Notes: generated from the sequence alone by a model not told the origin. DNA of 64,000 nt from Pinus tabuliformis (GCA_031772625.1 CM062820.1:315860783-315924782), one strand, 5' to 3'. Positions 1 through 11,020 are shown, numbered from the stretch's first letter. Translations and numbers: made by a program.

Positions 1-384
1 GGGAATATTGTATACTATCAATTTGACTGGATAAACACTATAATTTGAGATCATGAAAGAGAATGGGAACACTCCATCAATTGCAAGACCAAACCTAATA
101 CTATGAGGCTCATTTTTGAATTTTCTTGGTTATTTTTCCTCTATGTGTTTCAATGCCTTAGAGTCAGTCAAAATTCACATGAATCCATATTTACTCCTTT
201 TCTTTGCATGCTAGTCCATCAATTGTGCAAGTGACTTGTAATGAAACATTCGTTGAAGTCTAGGTATAATTTTCATGTGACATAAAACCTTCTTTGGAAC
301 TATAGGACCTTGTTGGTGGCTTGAGGGGGCTTGTACCCAGGTTCAAAGTTAGCTGCACTAACAAACAAAACCCTACACTACTAG
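1..384. other. Unassigned DNA left of solo LTR E1
   Basis: No convincing coding region, LTR boundary or RNA gene is visible. It joins positions 1945-2281 across the E1 insertion, and those join 6196 onward across E2, so together they are older DNA into which E1 and E2 inserted. It could be host intergenic DNA or the worn 3' end of E3; I cannot tell which. Confidence 0.5.
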
Positions 385-759
385 TGTTGGCATTATGACA
401 CAGGCTTGGCACTATGGTACAGGTATTGTCCTTGATGGCAACACACTTGGAAAATCACTCATATGACAGTTCAAGCTCACAGGCTCTCAGAATAAAGGAA
501 AAGGATGTATACGTTGGTTCTCGTTGATCAAGCCGCATATACATGCAGATTCACAGACCAAAAGGCGCGTATGCGTATACACACACTTTCATGCACAGAA
601 AAGCGCGTACAGTTTGGAAAACTTGGTTTTTGGTCCTTGGTATTCAGACCTATGGTTTTGGACCATGGTATCTCGTCCGAAGTGTTGAACCTAGGTATTT
701 GGACCTAGGTATTGGTTCTAAATGGTTTTTGGACCATGGTATTGAGTAAGGCCTAAGAC

Positions 760-767
760 TATAAAAG
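760..767 (+). promoter_or_regulatory. TATA box of E1 LTR
   Basis: TATAAAAG followed by GGGAAGG, about 375 bp into the LTR, the usual place for the U3/R promoter of a Copia LTR. It is preceded by repeated GGACCATGGTAT and ACCTAGGTATT motifs (about 660-745) that could be upstream elements. Confidence 0.65.
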
Positions 768-1085
768 GGGAAGGAGATCATTAGGCAAAGGCACTCAAGG
801 ATTGAATATCTTATGAAGAACAAGATCTAGAATATTGGTCATTGGGTTATGGTGCATAGCTGGATCTGAATCAAGGAGGAACCTGAGCGCTAGAAGAAGG
901 ATAAGTTCTATTGATGGGTCAAGATCTTAAAGCTTGAAGAGAAGTATCTTTGTGTGATTTTGATCTTTTATATTTGGCACATGACTTGATCTGTAAATCT
1001 GATGATCTGGGTAAAACTGATATCTGAATAGTTGAAATGGGTAAATTATCTTTTACAGATCTGTACGTAGGTTCAGCACAAAAAA

Positions 1086-1200
1086 GTCACATATACACGC
1101 AGGTTCGGCAATTCAAAACATCGTATATACAGGTTTGCCTTAATATAGCAGCGTATGCACGCAGGTTCTACATATTGAAGTAGCGTACATCTCATAAAAT
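1086..1200 (+). repeat. Short dispersed repeats CGTATAYACGCAGGTTC inside E1
   Basis: Copies of a roughly 17-bp motif occur near 1092-1106, 1122-1136 and 1151-1167, with weaker relatives at 525-610 and 1800-1870. Function unknown; LTR sub-repeats of this kind are often promoter modules, but that is inference. Confidence 0.5.
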
Positions 1201-1944
1201 CTGTTTTAGCTACTTCTGTTTATTACTGTAGTGTTCTGGGTTCAGAATTGGTTTCTGGTTACTGTTACTGTATTCTGGTTACAACATTCAGAGAAGTGAT
1301 TGATTGATTCAGTTTTTGGTTGGTGCAAAGGAGATTGGTTGATGTAGATATATTTGATGTTTGATTGATGTTATTAATGGATCCAGTCTAAAAATTTATG
1401 AAACGTGGTCCTTGGAAGAAAATAGAAGGTTGTAGCCTTCTGTAGGCCAACACCTACATACTAGTACATCAGCTCGTACAAGAGCTAAGGGGGTTGTAGC
1501 TCCCTTCCAGGAGAATATGAAGAATAAGAGAAGGTTGTAGCCTTCTGCAGGTAGAAGCCTGCGTACTAGTATAAGACTACACTAGTATATAAACATTGTA
1601 AAAAGAAGTTTCTTATTAAAAGAAGATAGAGACGAATTGCAGCAGGTGGTTTTCACCCACATTGGGTTTCCACCTTATATCTTGTGTTCTTGTGTGTGAC
1701 TGTCTGCTCTGTTTTAATGTACCTGGTCACTGTTTATATGGTTCTGATGCACAGATTAATGATCAACATCTAAAGGATAAATTAAATTATAAGTTTGTAG
1801 GTTATACGCTACTTTCCTTAACTACAGTTGCGTATATACACAGTTTTCACTAACTGAAGTAGTGTATACAAATCTGATTGTGAAATGAAAAATAATTGAC
1901 TTGCTAATACTGATTCACCCCCCCTCTCTGTATTATTTCCAACA

Positions 1945-2281
1945 ACTAGCCCTTTCGGCAACAACCCATGTAGTGCAGGTTGCAGTCTCAGTTGAGGCAA
2001 TATTGGGGGATGCTAAAACCAGGATTTTGCATCCAAAAGGCTATATGGTGTGGTTTAAGGTGCTTTCTGCAGTTTTAGTTCAAATTTGACCTTCGCGAAC
2101 CCTTATTCATGAGACTTGGATTATTTCCAGTTAAAGAAAGTTATAAGCTTCACTTGACTATCTAATCATGCATAAAATAATATCTAACTATTGATCTAGA
2201 TCTTCACAAAGTAATTACGATAAAATACAAATAATTATCATTCAGTTGTGTACACAGTGCCTAAAAATAGACACAAATTTG
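1945..2281. other. Unassigned DNA between E1 and E2
   Basis: It carries one copy of the E1 duplication (ACTAG, 1945-1949) and one of the E2 duplication (ATTTG, 2277-2281). No gene is seen. The word TTTGACCTTCGC near 2087 recurs near 6490, which hints that both flanks belong to one older repeat. Confidence 0.4.
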
Positions 2282-3470
2282 TGTAGAAATTTTAAATAAT
2301 ATGACACTTATTCACAGAGATTATCCCGATTATACACTATTGCAGAATACATGCATAATACATAACCTCCTCTACGTTGATCATCAATTTAGCAGCATTA
2401 AAAACAATGAAACATCAATCGCATGCGCGCATTAACACAGTATGTATCCCGGGGAAAGCATACAGCTGAAAACCCCACACTATCTGTATATTATAATGAT
2501 TGAGAACATGTAACAATACATAGTACAATACTCCTGACAAGTACTCAGTACTATCTCCACATGTTACACACAAAACTAGCTTAGATCCGAACAAGTCACA
2601 GGTTCAAATCTCCTCCACTGCTTTGCCCCCCTCCACTGCGCAATCCTGCATGAGAATAATGATGAATGGCTGAACCAAACTCGTATTTCCTTGGCTAAAT
2701 CACATGAGCACAAGCTATAATTTCCTTGGTATTGGCCCACACTGCGCAGTCCTCATTGGCATAACTCAATCCCATGCATGTGCAAATCTCATGCACAACT
2801 GATAGTCACAACTCACCCTTTCACTTACCTCTAACACCTGTCTCTGTTGAACTGTCCATGCACTAAGTTAACTGATGTATTCTTTAGTTGCTTTATGAGT
2901 TAATAATTAGTGAATTAATTAATAATTAATTCACACAACTCATCACTAGTGTATTCTTTAGTTAGACTAAATACAACTAGTTCAACTAAGTCAAACTGAA
3001 CACAACTCCATCAACTCCACATCCAACTCCACAGAACTCACATGCATGAGTTCTAACTGAAGTCCTCCATGCAATAGCTCAACTAAAACATAAGAAACCA
3101 CGTGATTCCTTATGTCAGCTGCATGTGCCACATCCGTAGCTCGAACTGAAGTGCTCCAAGAGAATAAGATAATGTTTAGAGTCCAAATATTACTAAGGGC
3201 TAATAATATTTGATTATTTCTATTTTTAGCCTGGCAGTCTAAAAATAGGCTCTGATCACTCTACTGTGAACCAAAAATAGAAGTCCATCTATTTTTCCCA
3301 ACATGACCAATCATCCATAAACAGCATCCTGCAACTCATAGACCATGATCCATATGTCTAAAAATAGACATAGTCTAAAAATAGGCTTTGCGCCAAAAAT
3401 AGCCTGCGGGCCCACTTAGTGAAGGTGACTCCTTTTCACTAAGCTCCATCATCTTGTTGCATTTTCAACA
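2282..3470 (-). repeat. E2 3' LTR
   Basis: On the plus strand it runs from TGTAGAAATTTT to GCATTTTCAACA, 1189 bp, and aligns along its length with 5008-6195 and 55656-56812. It includes the palindromic AT-rich stretch TTAATTAATAATTAATTC near 2910 and repeated CTAAAAATAG words near 3230-3410. Confidence 0.92.
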
Positions 3471-3479
3471 CTCCCTCTC
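3471..3479 (-). other. E2 polypurine tract
   Basis: Minus-strand GAGAGGGAG lies immediately before the 3' LTR start TGTTGAAAATGC: the plus-strand primer site for reverse transcription. Confidence 0.7.
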
Positions 3480-3921
3480 AACAAGATATGGATTATCTGC
3501 AACCCCTATCCTGCAACTCTAGAATGTTCTGCATGCAACACATTTGCCCGGTCCACTTGCTCCAACAACACTTGGAACAAAAACACTCCCAACTGACCAC
3601 TCTGTTGGGCTAGGAACATACTCTGATGTTGAAGCTCTACCTGCTGCTGACAAGTGCTCCCTCTATGACATCTGTGCACCATTGCACACTTCCCTGTGCC
3701 ACCTAGCACTGTGCAAAACACTTGTGCCTCTCGCATTGCTGCAGCCTGCTAATTATGCGATGTCCTGGGATTCCCTACACTATCGGTCTCTCTGCCGCTC
3801 CATCCGCATCTGTCTCTACCCAATCAGTTAGTTCCTGCTACTCCACATCGGGGCTCCCGTAGCAAGGTCTCATCCAAGAGGTTGGGTACCTCAAGGATCC
3901 TGCCCCTCCTCCTTGGGACGA
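3480..3921 (-). other. E2 internal region, no recognised domain
   Basis: Between the protease ORF and the PPT I cannot recognise Copia integrase, RT or RNase H on either strand. Short open stretches on both strands look like chance. The coding half of the parent element has been deleted or replaced here. Confidence 0.5.
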
Positions 3922-4749
3922 TCAATCCACATCACCCCACCTCCTACCTGGAGGTATGGCTGCATGTGATCCCTTAGCCCACCTGGCTCGAAGCTTCCGC
4001 CTACTGGAGGTCTCTACATGAGTAGATGTCTCTACTCGATCTCCTCTCAGCTTCCCTTGTTGTGGGTACTCCACAACCTCCTGAAGCTGCTGCACCAATT
4101 GTGGCTCCTCCACAATCGTCTGAGACTTCTTCTGGCTATGCATGTTGAGAGGTAATATACGCTCCCTCTCAACCACCAAGTCTCCATCAATTGCCTTGCT
4201 GCTCAAGGCTTTGCATGCATCTACATGCAACTGATAAAGGTTCCTGACTCGAACCCCTATCTTTCGGGTTTCTCCAGTTGTCTTGATCCGCAGGAAAACC
4301 TTTCCCTCGCTGAAGACAACATCATATCCCTTGTCTTCTAACATCGCCACAGAGATAAGATTCTTCTTCAATCCTGGAACATGCATCACTTCCTTCAATC
4401 TGAAGGGTTTACCAGACTCCCTCTCAAAGGAAATGGTACCGATACCAGTCGCACTGTATCTACCATCATCACTCATCTCGATGTGCACTCCAAGATCTTT
4501 CTCATCCAGATCAGAAAACAAATCTCGATCTCCTGTCATGTGAGAAGACGCACCACTGTCCAAGAACCACACCGATCCCATCACACTTGAAACCAAGCAT
4601 TCGATCAATGAAAAATCAAGCTCAAACTGTGAGGCTAGAGCCTCTCCTGCTGCAGATCCAGCAACTTGCTTGTTCTTCCTCTTCTGCGGACAATCTGTGG
4701 CATCTCCACTCTCAGCTTTGATGTTTCTGAGTTTATCCTTGAGCGCCAT
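3922..4749 (-). CDS. E2 gag-tail / Copia aspartic protease fragment
   Basis: A 275-codon ORF. Residues about 55-75 carry the Copia protease signature (WFLDSGASSHMTGD, with the catalytic DSG). About 60 residues later comes the conserved HVPGLKKNLISVAMLEDKGY block that precedes the Copia pre-integrase zinc region. The ORF then drifts into sequence with no Copia match (basic, ending GRRWGDVD), so the HHCC zinc finger and integrase core are missing. A protease of this type would cleave the gag-pol polyprotein in virus-like particles. The methionine used here lies inside what would be the gag C-terminus; the true gag start is not preserved. Confidence 0.75.
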   Translation of the reverse strand: MALKDKLRNIKAESGDATDCPQKRKNKQVAGSAAGEALASQFELDFSLIECLVSSVMGSVWFLDSGASSHMTGDRDLFSDLDEKDLGVHIEMSDDGRYSATGIGTISFERESGKPFRLKEVMHVPGLKKNLISVAMLEDKGYDVVFSEGKVFLRIKTTGETRKIGVRVRNLYQLHVDACKALSSKAIDGDLVVERERILPLNMHSQKKSQTIVEEPQLVQQLQEVVEYPQQGKLRGDRVETSTHVETSSRRKLRARWAKGSHAAIPPGRRWGDVD

Positions 4750-4955
4750 TCCACCAACTCAAAACTCAACCGCTTCTGATCTAAAATTCGTGAGAACAAA
4801 GTATTTCTCGTATAGAGAGTGACTGTATGGGCTTTTACCGGATATCTCACCTTCCAAAAGAAGGATGAATCCAGAAGCTACCTGGCCTGATTACAGACTC
4901 TGCTTGAAGAAATAAAATGTAAACACTTTCTGAATAATAGATCAAATGATCAACA

Positions 4956-4980
4956 ACTCTGATACCATGTAGAAATTTTT
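4956..4980 (-). repeat. Duplicated PBS and LTR tip in E2 leader
   Basis: A second PBS-like ACTCTGATACCA (4956-4967) is followed by TGTAGAAATTTTT (4968-4980), repeating the junction found 40 bp to the right (PBS 4996-5007, LTR from 5008). On the minus strand the leader therefore reads LTR end, PBS, a short spacer, LTR end, PBS. TGTAGAAA and TTTCTACA also face each other as a small palindrome. Confidence 0.75.
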
Positions 4981-4995
4981 TCTACAAATCATCTA

Positions 4996-5007
4996 GCTCT
5001 GATACCA
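4996..5007 (-). other. E2 primer-binding site (initiator Met tRNA)
   Basis: Minus-strand TGGTATCAGAGC directly adjoins the 5' LTR end TTTCTACA. This is the classic plant Copia PBS, complementary to the 3' end of initiator methionine tRNA. Confidence 0.9.
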
Positions 5008-6195
5008 TGTAGAAATTTTGAATAATATGACACTTATTCACAGAGATTATCCCGATTATACACTATTGTGGAATACATGCATAATACATAACCTCCTCTA
5101 CGTTGATCATCAATTTAGCAGCATTAAAAACAATGAAACATCAATCGCATGCGCACATTAACACAGTATGTATCTCGGGGAAAGCATACAACTGAAAACC
5201 CCACACTATCTGTATATTATAATGATTGAGAACATGTAACAATACATAGTACAATACTCCTCGCAAGTACTCAGTACTATCTCCACCTGTTACACACAAA
5301 ACTAGCTCAGATCCGGACAAGTCACATGTTCAAATCTCCTCCACTGCTTTGCCTGCCTCCACTACGCAATCCTGCATGAGAATAATGATGAATGGCTGAA
5401 CCAAAATCGTATTTCCTTGGCTAAATCATGTGAGCACAAGCTACAATTGCCTTGGTATTGGCCCACACTGCGCAGTCCTCATTGGCATAACTCAATCCCA
5501 TGCATTTGCAAATCTCATGCACAACTGATAGTCACAACTCACCCTTTCACTTGCCTCTAACACCTGTCTCTGTTGAACTGTCCATGCACTAAGTTAACTG
5601 ATGTATTCTTTAGTTTCTTTATGAGTTAATAATTAGTGAATTAATTAATAATTAATTCACACAACTCATCACTAGTGTATTCTTTAGTTAGACTAAATAC
5701 AACTAGTTCAACTAAGTCAAACTGAACATAACTCCATCAACTCCGCATCCAACTCCACAGAACTCACATGCATGAGTTCTAACTGAAGTCCTCCATGCAA
5801 TAGCTCAACTAACACATAAGAAACCATGTGATTCCTTATGTCAGCTGCATGTGCCACATCCGTAGCTCGAACTGAAGTGCTCCAAGAGAATAAGATAATG
5901 TTTAGAGTCCAAATATTACTAAGGGCTAATAATATTTGACTGTTTCTATTTTTAGCCTGGTAGTCTAAAAATAGACTCTGATCACTCCGCTGTGAACCAA
6001 AAATAGAATTCCATCTATTTTTCCCAACATGACCAATCATCCATAAATAGCATCCTGCAACTCATAGACCATGATCCATATGTCTAAAAATAGACATAGT
6101 CTCAAATAGACTTTGCGCCAAAAATAGCTTGCGGGCCCACTTAGTGAAGGCGACTCCTTTTCACTAAGCTCCATCATCTTGTTGCATTTTCAACA
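5008..6195 (-). repeat. E2 5' LTR
   Basis: 1188 bp, bounded by TG...CA, adjoining the PBS at 4996-5007 and the TSD copy ATTTG at 6196-6200. It aligns along its length with 2282-3470. Confidence 0.92.
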
Positions 6196-6600
6196 ATTTG
6201 CTTCAAATATCTTTCTATTACTTCAGATCTTCCTTTACAACCTTTCCAGACCCTGCACACACAGCTGCGAGAGCCTTCCCCCTCGCCCAAAAACACAGAA
6301 CTATCTACAGCTTACAAACCCAAAATCATACCATAACAAGTGATTGATTAAATTGATTGCATAATGTTTCTAAGAAATCTCTCTATATATCTTTCACTAT
6401 TACAGTACCATGGTCCACAAACCATGGGCGAATGTCAAAAAAATACCAAGATATAAGGGGTTTTGACCTTCCTAAAACCCCTTGACTCCTATTTGACCTT
6501 CGCTACTCGCGCTTTGCTCCTCAAAATGTGATGACTTGCAATATTTTAAAAAATTTGACCTAGGGGACACCATCCCAATAGGCTACCAACACAATTATGT
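6196..6600. other. Unassigned DNA between E2 and the E3 coding remains
   Basis: It begins with the E2 TSD copy ATTTG. No ORF, LTR tip or PPT that I trust is visible, although the 3' LTR of E3 should lie on this side. AT-rich with a few palindromes such as CCATGG words near 6410-6430. Confidence 0.4.
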
Positions 6601-6685
6601 TACTCATCCTCGAGTCACTCCGGTGGTATGCTCTGGATCTTTGCTTTCAGGTTGTTGAATGAAGACTTCACTGGTTGAAGTGTCT

Positions 6686-7060
6686 TCATGCTAAGCCAAT
6701 AGTTTGCTGCATTTGATGTATGCTCTTAAGTGTGCCTTCCATGGTCCATGAGAGCTTCCATGATTCTTCCTCCCATGTCTGCATTCGTGTAGTGATGATC
6801 TGCATCTTCTTCTGCAGCTCCTCGATCTTTCCTTGAAGGGATGACCCCTCTTTCAATCTGTTGAACCGTTGCACAGGGGCTAGGGTGCAACCCATTTCCT
6901 TTATCTCATCATACTGGAGCTGCTTATCTTGAATGGAAATTTTGATATTCTTCACCTATGGGTCCTCCTATAGTGAAGCCCACAGTTCTAGAGCTTTGTC
7001 AAACAATTGGATACACTCCTTTACTGTAGCATTGAGATTTTCCCTATCTGTTCTGATGGT
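6686..7060 (-). pseudogene. E3 post-integrase ORF, C-terminal coiled-coil part
   Basis: On the minus strand, coding-like sequence starts at the E4s insertion (TDRENLNATVKECIQLFDKA), passes two stops and continues as an 89-residue open stretch rich in K, E, Q and M (GKIEELQKKMQIITTRMQTW), ending at a stop at 6686-6688. Heptad-like spacing suggests a coiled coil. It continues the ORF seen at 7633-8382 and 16912-18640. I know no function; it follows integrase where some Ty3 elements carry extra genes. Confidence 0.55.
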
Positions 7061-7632
7061 TGTTGGGTGTGGAGCTTGATTATCTTCCTTATTCATAGGT
7101 ATTGCCGCATTGGACCCCATTTCGTGCTGCCTGTAAAATGTACTCTACCAGGGGGGTCCAGGGGGGGCGACAGCTCCCCTGGCGGGGGATCGAGGGCAGC
7201 ACCCTCGAAGCTAAAAATAGATGTAAAATTGCCTTGTAAAATGTTGTAATTTTGTAGTCAATCTGGGCCGTTCATTAGGCGGAGATCTGACGGTAGAAGT
7301 TATGTTTAATTTAGGGTTTTTTGCCCTAGAAGGCAACCCCTCACTATATATGAGGGAATTGTATTGCGTCTATGTACATCTGTATTCTGAGCGAGAAAGA
7401 GAGAGGATATTGTGTGAGAGTGAAGAGGGAATTACAACAGATCTGTTGTAGGTTGTATCTCTTCATTTTGCTGGATAATATAAAAGGAAGGACTGGTTGT
7501 TTCTCCATGGACGTAGCCCAAATTGGGTAAACCACATATATCTGTGTCTCTCTTGTTTTATGCATGTTTTGTGTTTATATTTCTGCAATATTTTATGTGT
7601 TCCATTGTTCTGTAATATACAATTTTCTAACA
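7061..7632 (+). mobile_element. E4s: solo LTR of the E4 Copia family
   Basis: 572 bp from TGTTGGGTGTGG to ATTTTCTAACA, flanked by a perfect 5-bp duplication ATGGT (7056-7060 and 7633-7637). It is inverted relative to the LTRs of E4 (8383-8980 and 16310-16911), with which it shares most of its length, and is inserted in the E3 extra ORF. TATA-like TATATATG is at 7345-7352. A palindrome CCCAAATTGGG in the R/U5 part is a common feature of Copia LTRs. Confidence 0.92.
7345..7352 (+). promoter_or_regulatory. TATA box of the E4-family LTR
   Basis: CACTATATATGAGG about 285 bp into the solo LTR; the same block recurs in both E4 LTRs on the other strand. Likely core promoter of the family. Confidence 0.5.
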
Positions 7633-8382
7633 ATGGTAGCCTTGCGTTGCTCTCTGATATCTAATGATGCGGTGGGCTGCAACTCAGTTGAAGCTCAGTA
7701 ATTTGGAGCTGCAGATCGAAATGAATCTATCCACATATGCCTTTGATTCTTTGAATGCATCTGCTAGCTACTGCACCTTATCTTCAGAAGCGGTCGTTGA
7801 TTGAATTTGGAGGTCGGGGTGTTCATTGCATACTCTTGAAATGACCTGCTCCAATTGCAGCCTTCTTGCCACTGCCTCATCATGGTCCTGGAGAGATCTG
7901 TGCTTTTCATCGCGCATCTATTGACTGGTGATCTGCGCATCCTTGATCACCATGACCTTAAGCTCATCTGATGCATCCTGGTGTAGCTCATGTAGTGTGG
8001 ATACGAGGAGCGCCACAAGGTTAATACTTGCGTCTTTGGGCAGCTATGCACTCTCCCGTTCCACAACCTCATTTAGATATAAGGATCCATCAGGAAATGG
8101 TATAGCGCATAGCTGTAAGGTGAGGACCAACTACACACTACCCAATGTTGTTGGCTTCACACTCACTTGAGAGCGATTTGCTTGAACCATGCTCGCTTGA
8201 ACCTAGCTTTCCTGGATTTGCAACTCTGTGAGGCCTGCTTGGACCTTTGAAAAAACAGACGAGTACTGATCTTCAATATGGCCCCAAATTTCTTCTGTCG
8301 CAGTCCGAAAATGTATCCAATCTCATCAAGGTTCCCTTTAGTGAGGACCATGGTCTTCACACTAGCAGTCTTATCAGACTTT
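7633..8382 (-). pseudogene. E3 post-integrase ORF, middle segment
   Basis: Minus-strand translation with one frameshift gives a glutamine- and alanine-rich helical segment (FSKVQAGLTELQIQESQVQA is representative, with stops read through), then LVALLVSTLHELHQDASDEL and DEAVARRLQLEQVISRVCNE. It lies between two insertions, E4s on the left and E4 on the right, and joins the flanking pieces when both are removed. Probably a long coiled-coil or particle-associated protein of unknown role. Confidence 0.5.
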
Positions 8383-8980
8383 TCTTAGAAAATTATATAT
8401 TACAGAGCAATGGAACACATAAAATATATTGCAAAAATATAAACACAGAAAACACATAAAACAAGAGAGACACAGATATACGTGGTTCACCCATTTTGGG
8501 CTACATCCACGAGAAACAGCTAGTCCTTCCTTCTATATTATCCAACAAACTAAAGAGATACAACCTACAACAGATCTGTTGTAATTCCCTCTTCTCTCTC
8601 GCTCAATCTCCTCTCTCTTTCTCACCTAGAATACAGATCCACATAGATGTAGTACAATTCCCTCATATATAGCGAGGGGTTTCCTTCTAGGGCAAAAAAC
8701 CCTAAATTAAACATAAATTCTACGATCAGATCTCCGCCTAATGAACGACCCAGATTGACTACGATATTACAACATTTTACAAAGCAATTTTACATCTATT
8801 TTTACCTTTCAGGGTGCTACCCCTGATCCCCCGCCAGGGAGGGACTCCTAAAGATTGTTGCCCTGCTTGGACCCCCTTGAAGTGCAAATATTATGGGCGT
8901 CATTGCCGCCACATTATGAATTGTGGTCAAATGCGGTGATACCTCTGAATAAAGAAGATAATTAGGCTCAATACCCAACA
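8383..8980 (-). repeat. E4 3' LTR
   Basis: 598 bp; on the plus strand it runs from TCTTAGAAAATT to ATACCCAACA and matches 16310-16911, and 7061-7632 in reverse. A purine tract AAGTGGGATAT (minus strand, 8981-8991) precedes its start. Confidence 0.9.
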
Positions 8981-8991
8981 ATATCCCACTT
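8981..8991 (-). other. E4 polypurine tract
   Basis: Minus-strand AAGTGGGATAT directly precedes the LTR start TGTTGGGT. It resembles Copia tracts of the form AGTGGGAGA, with wear. Confidence 0.6.
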
Positions 8992-9076
8992 GGAGACTGG
9001 TTATAACAACTCTACTGCTGCTTCATTTGCCGAAAAATGAATCCACATTAGACTTGGTTGTTGCTCATCTTCTTCA

Positions 9077-10648
9077 TCATACTTGAAGACCAATTGAAAC
9101 TGAGAAAAATCTCAGTTTCTCCCTGGTTACAACTTTTGTTAACATATCTGCAGGATTCTGGCTAGTGTGTGTCTTTTCCAACTTCAATTGTCCATCTTCC
9201 AACACTGACCATATGAAATGATACTTGAGCTGTATATGTTTAGTCTTGGAATGAAATGCAGAGTTCTTTTCATGATATACGGTACTCCGGCTATCACTAT
9301 ATAACCTGTCCAACTCCTACTTCTTACCCAATTCATCTAGAAACCTTTGTAACCAAATCATTTCTTTACTAGCCTCTGTAGTAGCAACATACTCTGCTTT
9401 CATTGTTGAGAGTGAAACAACACTTTGTAGTTTTGAAACCCAATTGACTGTTGTTCCACCTACAGTAAACACATACCCTGTTTTTCCCCTCTTGTTATCT
9501 CTATCACCCACCATATCTGCATCAACATATCCCTGTAGAGCAATGTTGGAACCACCTAAGCATAATGCTTGATTTATGGTACCTCTCAAATACTTGAGAA
9601 TCCACTTCACTGCTATCCAATGTTCTTTTCCTGGATTGTTCATGTACATGCTTACAATTCCCACTGCATGTGCAATATCAGGCCTTGTGCAAACCATTGC
9701 ATACATTAAGCTTCCAACTGTTGATGCATATAGAACTTTAGACATATAAGCCATTTCTTCCTGAGTCTTGGGACACACCTCTTTACTTAGTTTGAAATGG
9801 CTAGCCAAAGGTATACTAATTGGTTTTTCATTCTGCATATTAAATCTTTTCAACACCTTTTCTATGTACTCACTCTGAGACAATGCCAATTTTCGATTCT
9901 TCCTGTCTCTAGTTATTCTCATACCAAGGATTTGTTTTGTAGCACCCAAATCCTTCATTGCAAATGAGTTCACTAGTTTTCTTTTGAGCACATTTATTTC
10001 CTGCATGTTAGAACCTGCAACAAGCATTTCGTCTACATACAATAACAATATAATATAACTACCATCATTTTGCCTTTTGAAGTAAACACAATGATCAGAG
10101 TGACATCTAGTATAACCTTGTTTAGACATAACCCTATCAAATTTTAGATACCATTGCCTTGGAGCTTATTTTAAGCCATACAAGCTCTTCTTCAACCTGC
10201 ACACTAGTTTCTCCTTCCCTTTTACCTCATATCCTTGTGGCTGCTGCATATATATCTCTTCCTCCAAATCCCCATGGAGAAAGGTTGTATTTACATCTAA
10301 CTTTTCAAGATGCAAAGCTTTAGTTGCTACTAGACTTAAAATAGTTCTGATGGAAGTCATTTTAACAATAGGAGAACATATCTCATTAAAGTCTATACCC
10401 TTTTTCTGTGCAAACCCCTTCACCACAAGTCTAGCTTTATAGCTTTTTGTACCTCCATCTTCTTCCTTGAACTTGTAAACCCATTTATTCTGCACTGTTG
10501 TTTTACCTACAGGAAACCTGACTAAGTCCCAAGTCTGGTTATTTGCTAAGGAGTCCATCTCTTCTTCCATGGATTGCTCCCACTTCTTCCTGGTTTCTAC
10601 CTGCACTACTTCTTCATAACATTCTAGTTCACCATAATCAGTCAACAA
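9077..10648 (-). pseudogene. E4 Copia reverse transcriptase and RNase H
   Basis: Three open segments (10648-10166, 10129-9317, 9313-9077) join into one RT-RNase H. Seen in order: the RT start block (WEQSMEEEMDSLANNQTWDL), NKWVYKFKEEDG, LDVNTTFLHGDLEEEIYMQQP, the catalytic motif as LLLYVDEMLVAG, then RPDIAHAVG and the RNase H core with LQGYVDADMVGDRD, ending QNPADMLTK. The catalytic YVDD reads YVDE, which would be expected to impair polymerase activity. It acts in virus-like particles to copy the element RNA into DNA. Separated from integrase by a worn hinge region (10649-11020). Confidence 0.88.
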
Positions 10649-11020
10649 TACATCATGTAATGAAGGAGAGTATCATTCAGGTGGTCTACTTATCTTGGTA
10701 GATCTTCTAACACCACTTTCAGGCGTTTTAGGTGCTTGTTGTTGCTGTTATTGTTGTTGTTGTTCTCTCTATTGATCATTATGATTTTCAAGCACCTTCA
10801 CTTTTTCTGTGATCTCATCAAGCACTATGTATTCTCTGTTTTCTTTTTCCTATTTCTTTTCGTGTAGCTGATCCTTATACAAAACCTTTTCATTGAATAT
10901 GACATCTATGCTCCTAATGATTTTGTGTTTTTCATAATCATAAAAGCAATAACCAAAATCATTAACACCATATCCAATAAAGGTACATTTCTTTGATTTT
11001 GCCTCAATCTTTGTTCTATT
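10649..11020 (-). pseudogene. E4 integrase-RT hinge region
   Basis: Reading the minus strand with stops gives KKSIDVIFNEKVLYKDQ, a glutamine-rich repeat (CAA/CAG run near 10740-10770), and GVRRSTKISRPPE, which is the usual variable linker between Copia integrase and RT. No catalytic residues are expected here. Confidence 0.6.

Larger units (their letters stand above)
385..1944 (+). mobile_element. E1: solo LTR, Copia-type, 1560 bp
   Basis: It starts TGTTGGCATTATGAC and ends TTATTTCCAACA, with matching terminal inverted repeats TGTTGG/CCAACA. It is flanked by the perfect 5-bp duplication ACTAG (380-384 and 1945-1949), which is the signature of LTR-LTR recombination that leaves one LTR. The pyrimidine-rich end (CACCCCCCCTCTCTG, around 1916) is typical of long Copia LTRs, possibly Sirevirus-like. 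No coding region is seen. A TATA box sits at 760-767, so the plus strand is the transcribed one. Internally there are short CGTATAYACGCAGGTTC-like repeats and a chain of small hairpins. Confidence 0.88.
2282..6195 (-). mobile_element. E2: non-autonomous Copia derivative with long LTRs
   Basis: Two direct LTRs (2282-3470 and 5008-6195) enclose only 1.5 kb. The perfect 5-bp TSD ATTTG flanks the element (2277-2281 and 6196-6200). A PBS complementary to initiator-Met tRNA abuts the right LTR on the minus strand and a purine tract abuts the left LTR, so the element reads right to left. Only a gag-tail/protease segment remains; integrase, RT and RNase H are absent, so it would need proteins in trans. 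The LTRs differ at scattered sites, a few per cent by eye, so it is not very recent. A solo LTR of this family is at 55656-56812. Confidence 0.92.

Noticed and set aside
310-340. TGTTGGTGGCTTGAGGGGGC as an alternative LTR start for E1
   Set aside because: The start at 385 gives matching terminal repeats and a perfect 5-bp TSD; this one does not.
2895-2935. AT-rich palindrome TTAATTAATAATTAATTC as a possible MITE
   Set aside because: It recurs in every E2-family LTR (near 5640 and 56265), so it is part of the LTR.
5717-6040. 107-codon minus-strand frame in the E2 5' LTR
   Set aside because: Lies wholly inside an LTR, not kept open in the other LTR copies.
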